NCBI RefSeq assembly: GCF_030272615.1
Contig: NC_081405.1
Location: 470,446,008-470,510,007, forward strand
From: Cryptomeria japonica
Lineage: Eukaryota > Streptophyta > Pinopsida > Cupressales > Cupressaceae
Length of the DNA: 64,000 bases
Reading direction: 5' to 3'
The notes under the pieces were generated by a model. That model was not told where the DNA came from. It searched no databases and saw only the letters and a program-made list of their open reading frames with translations. Of this stretch, positions 59,760-64,000 are shown in pieces (position 1 is the stretch's first letter; each line of letters opens with the position of its first letter). Position numbers and translations under genes: made by a program.

Positions 59760-60823
59760 GGAAATCCAAACTCAACCAATGAAACTACATGAAATACATA
59801 TGAAATAAAAATACTAATATTACCTTCATGGTTTATGTCTCATTGTGTCCTAACTCCACTGTTCCTGGTTGCAAATTGTGTGCTCTTAGACAATGCATTG
59901 ATAGCTTCCAAGATGGCATATGAAGAATGGACTGATACCTGATAGTTAACAAATGCTATGATATGCAATACTACATGATTATGCTAAAATGATTATGTTA
60001 TATGATAATTGCTATTTTGCTTTGATTAAAACTCATAGATGCATAAGTTTTACAAATTATTTGCTTGAAAATGCACTTGAAGTCTCTTGAAGTCTAACTC
60101 TCTCTCAACTAAAGCTCTTGATTTTATAGACTTTGAGAGGATGAGATGATGTGGCTAAGATCAACAGTCATGATCAGATCTACAGATTTGGATGGCTGTG
60201 AGCAAAGGTGAAGGTTGAGAGAAAGGGGGAAGGAAAAGACAAGTGCCACTCATCTCACCTTGACTGGGTTGCTGACTGAGGGAATTTAGGGATGGTTGGA
60301 GAAGATTTAGGCATGATAGGACAAGTGGACTCAAGTCCTTCCTAAGATGTAGGGAGTGTTGGAGAGAATATAGGAGATGGTTATGAAATATGTGTACGTA
60401 CACAATATTCATTAAATTTGGAAGTTGAAGATAAATGATGAATTAATATTTAAGAAATATTAATTTCCTTAGCCACATGTTTGATGAGTTGGCAAAGGGA
60501 AGATGAAGTGGAGATGGAGGGTGAGTTGGAAAAGAAAGATTAAATAATTGAGGAAATCATTTAATATTTGAGACTATAGGATAGGAGAATAACTATTAAA
60601 TATTGGATATTTAATTGTTTGGAGAAGATAATTAAATATTAGATATTTAATTATTTAGAGGAATAGGATAGATGAATTAATTAATAAAATATTAATTAAT
60701 AGAAAGACACGAAATGAATTAAATAAATTAATCTTTTCAAATTAACTATTTAATAGAAGAATAATTATTAAATAAATATAAAGTATTTATTTAATTGCTC
60801 ATAGTCATTTTTATGTGTATACA
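59760..60823 (-). repeat. 3' LTR of Tat-like element G
   Basis: On the minus strand it starts TGTATACACATAAAAATG at 60823 and has AT-rich hairpins like those of the element B LTR. A TATA-like TCTATAAAAT lies at 60121-60130. The left border is only estimated from the TATA-to-end distance in element B. Confidence 0.65.
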
Positions 60824-60840
60824 TTTTGCCCCTCTTTGAA
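60824..60840 (-). other. Polypurine tract of element G
   Basis: The minus strand TTCAAAGAGGGGCAAAA directly precedes the LTR start, matching CTCAAAGAGGGGAAAAA in element B. Confidence 0.8.
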
Positions 60841-61342
60841 ATGATGTCGAGACAACATTGTTTCAAAGATTAAATCAAGTCTCAATAATGCGCCTGATGA
60901 AGATTGAAAATCTTGATTGTGTGCCCCCTAAGGAGATTAATCATGAAATTGTTGAAAACTTTGGTTGGAACGATTGATCTCATGATAATTAATAAAAGGT
61001 TTTGTCAATTAAATTCATTTGTAAAAAACAAATTAAATTGCCCCATTGAATAGCATTAATTACTCTTCAAATAGTAAATATAAAATTAACCAAGGCTAAT
61101 TTTAATTTCATTATTATCCTTGTTAGCTTTGTGAAGAAAATTTTCTTGGTGAGGTGGCGAAATGGTGATTCCTGTGGAGATCCATCAATTTGAGCGCGTG
61201 TGATGATATCAACGACATCCCGAGTATGGGTATCCGGTATGTATCTTATCCCGAGCTTTGTTTTCAACTTGTTGTGCAACTTTTCATGTTTTAGGCACAT
61301 TTTTTATTTTTTAAATTTTTTATTGTGATTTTCGGCATTAGG
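60841..61342. other. 3' non-coding region of element G, first part
   Basis: It begins with a GACAACATTGTTTCAAAG stretch comparable to the ACATTGTCTCAAAG next to the element B polypurine tract. No gene recognised. Confidence 0.55.
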
Positions 61343-61640
61343 TTAGCGCTTTTGCATTTTGATTTAGCGCATATGCAATTAGGTTTAGTGCATATGCATA
61401 GATTAGCGCTTATGCTCTTTTTAGTAGTGCATATGCCAATGATGTTAGCTCTTTTGCATAGGATAGTGATTTTGAATTGTTTGTTTGCGCTTTTGTATAC
61501 GATAGTGCTTTTGAATTGTTTGTTTGGGCTTTTGCAGCTAAAGTTAGCATTTTTTCTTTGTTTTGCGCATATTTTCTTAGGGTTAGTGCACATGCTAAGG
61601 ATGATAGCACTTTTGCATAGGATAGCGCATATGCTCAAAA
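61343..61640. repeat. Minisatellite of about 21-bp units
   Basis: Some 14-15 degenerate units with the core TTAGCGCTTTTGCA or TTAGCGCATATGCA. Both strands read open through it, which produces long but meaningless frames. Confidence 0.85.
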
Positions 61641-61898
61641 TTGATGTTTTTGATAAGTGCAAAAGGCTAAAACTCATTTTGATGATTAGATTTAATGTGT
61701 TTGATGTGCATGTATGATGAATAGGGACTTGATTGATTTGATTGAGTAGTTTGATTTGATTGATTTGATTGATTTTATTGAGTAGCTCTAAGAAACCGAT
61801 TTAGTTTCTAATGCAAGAGATTAGCAGAGTTTTGATTGAAATCAGTGATTGATAGAAAACCATGATTGATAGGTTTTAAAAATGATTTGATAGCTTAA

Positions 61899-62105
61899 TT
61901 TTCTTCAATTTGATTTGATAGATAGATAGCATAAGTTTTCTTGAGTTTGATTTGATAGATAGATAGCGTAAATTGCTTCAATTTGATTTGATAGATAGAT
62001 AGCGTAAATTGCTTCAATTTGATTTGATAGCATAAGTTTGCTTGAGTTTGATTTGATAGATTTGATAGATTAGCGATCGATTTGATTTGATAGATAGATA
62101 GTTGA
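61899..62105. repeat. Tandem repeats of about 38-bp units
   Basis: Five to six units around TTTGATTTGATAGATAGATA followed by GCRTAARTTKCTT. They lie just upstream of the PMD frame. Confidence 0.9.
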
Positions 62106-62189
62106 TGATTAATTGAATTCTCTTGATAAATAAGAGAAACTTGATGTTCTCTAGTGTCAAGAGAAATTATCGATAGTATGTCATTTAGT

Positions 62190-63952
62190 GCCAAAGCTGA
62201 CGTAGGCTAAGGTTAGACATATAGATGCCTATGGTTTACACCATCTATTGTATATGCCTGAGATTATGCATAATAGAGGATTGTTGATGATGTTAGCCAA
62301 GAGATAGCATAGTGAGCATAATACTTTCCACTTGCCCACAGGTGAAATTAGTGTGATGCTCGAGGATGTCTTTAGGATTCTGCACATCCCAGTGACTGGC
62401 GAGTTAGTGCGGCATGATTTTGAGGATCGTGTTGGGACAGAGGCTTGCAGAGCCAGTTTTGCTGATGATAGCATTGCTAGAGGAGAGATCTAATGGGAGG
62501 ATATGGTGATGTATTATGAGACTCTCCCTATGATTCTTGCTGGTTTGATTGGAGGATTTATTTGTCCTGATAAGTGATCATGAGGTTTTGTTGTTCGATG
62601 GGGTGAGATTCTCTTGAGTATGATGCAGCATCATACTTGATATGCTTGGGGTGTTTTTATGTTGGCACATTTATATCATGATCTTCATCAGGTGGTGTAT
62701 GATGAGAGTGATATTTTGTCTACAGGATGCACGTTATTGCGGATCTGGTGCTGGGAGCACATTGTTGTTACTCGGCCTATCCATCACAGGGTGTGTGGAG
62801 AGAGACAACCATATGTGTATTTTTATGTAGGTATCCTTACTCAACATAAGCTGGGTAAGATGGAGTATTGGCATTGGGTGCTTGATTCATTGGATAACAT
62901 TACTTGGAGACCATATGTTGATTGTGAGCCATGGATGGATGATGCACATACATTACCATTTATCATGCAGAGTAGATATCTCATTGGTTGGACTCCTTAC
63001 ATTGTTGAGCGATAGTTGATTAGTCGCATTCTTAGATAGTTTGTTGTCATCCATCCTATGCCTACTGGTATGATGATATATTCTCAGTGGTACAAAGATA
63101 GACAAGATTGGTTCTTTATCATTTGAGATTTCTCGCGCAAAGTTTCTTACTACTCCGAGAGTGGCTTATGATATGAGATTGCACATTCTTGATCTTGGGG
63201 TTATTGCAGATTATGCTTAGTATATACTAGCTCATCCATTTCCTCGTATTACTGATCTAGCAGATCCTCCTCCCAGCTTAGGAGATGAGGATGATGATTC
63301 AGATGATCCAAATGTGAAGAGACGTAGATGGAGATGAGATCTCAGAGCTGCTCAGGAGGCTGGGGGAGGTGGAGATGAGGGTAGGGATGGAGCTGGTGGT
63401 GGTAGGAGACCTGGACGGAGGGGAGGTTGATTGAGAGTCCATGGAGGATCGTTTGGACCAGTTGGCAGGATTGGGAGACCATGTTCTATGGGTGGGAGGG
63501 ATGTTGGATGGATTGGGAGGGAGCATGGCAGGGAAGGGATGAGATCACCAAGAGGGTTGCCATTGACAAGAGGACGCAAGGTTAGTGGACTAGATGGGGC
63601 TTGCGGGAGAGGCATTGATTTTGGTCATATTCCAATAGTTAGACAGAGTGGTGGTGAGGAGGGGATTGGGGTTCATGCACCACAATAGGATTTTCCAGAG
63701 CAGGATGCACCAGAGCATGATATGCCAGAGCAGGACGCACCAGAGAAGGAGACCATTGATAGTCTTAGAGAACAGATTGATTAGCTTCGAGCAAAGGTGC
63801 AAACTCTTATGGCAGAGAGGGATAGAGTTGCTAGGAGACAACAGGATACTCAGGGCCTTCTTGATAATATTCAGCAGGTTGGATCAGGTACTCTCTTAGC
63901 TAACACTGTTAGAACATTAGTTCGGGCTAGGAAGGAGACTTCCCACTGGTGA
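62190..63952 (+). pseudogene. Plant mobile domain protein, antisense in element G
   Basis: The frame reads DAYGLHHLLYMPEI, NRGLLMMLAKR, TAG, HSEHNTFHLPTGEISVMLED and VFRILHIPVTGELVRHDFED, the PMD start. It goes on with ETLPMILAGLIGGFICPDK, AWGVFMLAHLYHDLHQVVYD, LLRIWCWEHIVVTRP, WRPYVDCEPWMDDAHTLP and SRYLIGWTPYIVER. After about 63120 comes an acidic GDEDDDSDDPNVKRRR stretch, a Gly/Arg-rich region and a coiled-coil tail (LRAKVQTLMAERDRVARR) in another frame, ending TGA at 63950. At least six in-frame stops and one frameshift make it a pseudogene. It opposes the element's own strand. Confidence 0.87.
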
Positions 63953-64000
63953 TGACAATATGAGGAGGTAGTTATCATACCACTGTGTTGATGGATACTA

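Noticed and set aside
61291-61717. Overlapping long frames on both strands
   Set aside because: They are produced by the 21-bp minisatellite, which happens to lack stops on both strands.

Overview
The window is a gene-poor stretch of nuclear plant DNA made almost entirely of nested, decayed LTR retrotransposons. Typical plant Copia, chromovirus (Ty3/gypsy with chromodomain) and Tat-like gypsy coding remains are present, along with a hAT transposase relic, plant mobile domain (PMD) sequences and initiator-Met-type primer binding sites. No intact host gene is visible. The layering of old and young insertions suggests a large-genome seed plant, possibly a gymnosperm; that is an inference and the species cannot be named from the sequence. 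All percentages are hand counts.

Layout. 1-887 is a partial LTR (minus). 1382-3092 is a degenerate unknown reading frame, followed by a complete non-autonomous LTR element at 3093-5921 (target duplication ATGAC). A hAT transposase pseudogene lies at 6890-8018 and a long foldback at 8306-8430. From 9717 to 35688 runs one chromovirus (gypsy A, minus strand, near-perfect target duplication CTTTA/CTTTC) split by two later insertions. The first is a complete Copia element (10899-18401, target duplication GTTAT), which itself contains a 334-bp miniature LTR element (12969-13302, target duplication AGAAG) with a tRNA-like sequence in each LTR. The second is a young Tat-like element B (22087 to about 34111, plus strand, LTRs about 98.7% identical) that has gag, protease and an integrase tail in one frame, no reverse transcriptase, and an antisense PMD fragment near its 3' end.

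35694-41649 holds truncated Copia-type pieces (D and E). A second chromovirus copy C (41650-48603) is split by a solo LTR (46191-47286, target duplication CTCTT). 48604-54590 is a decayed region with an unidentified frame, a second solo LTR (49464-50658, target duplication AAACC) and a Tat-like gag plus leader (minus). 54591-57205 has two further LTRs, and 57206-59650 is LTR-like sequence. 59760 to the window end is the 3' end of another Tat-like element (G, minus) that again carries an antisense PMD reading frame (62190-63952) behind tandem repeats.

The strongest leads are the tRNA-like miniature LTR element, the RT-less gag-protease-integrase-tail element B, and the repeated antisense PMD plus minisatellite arrangement in B and G.
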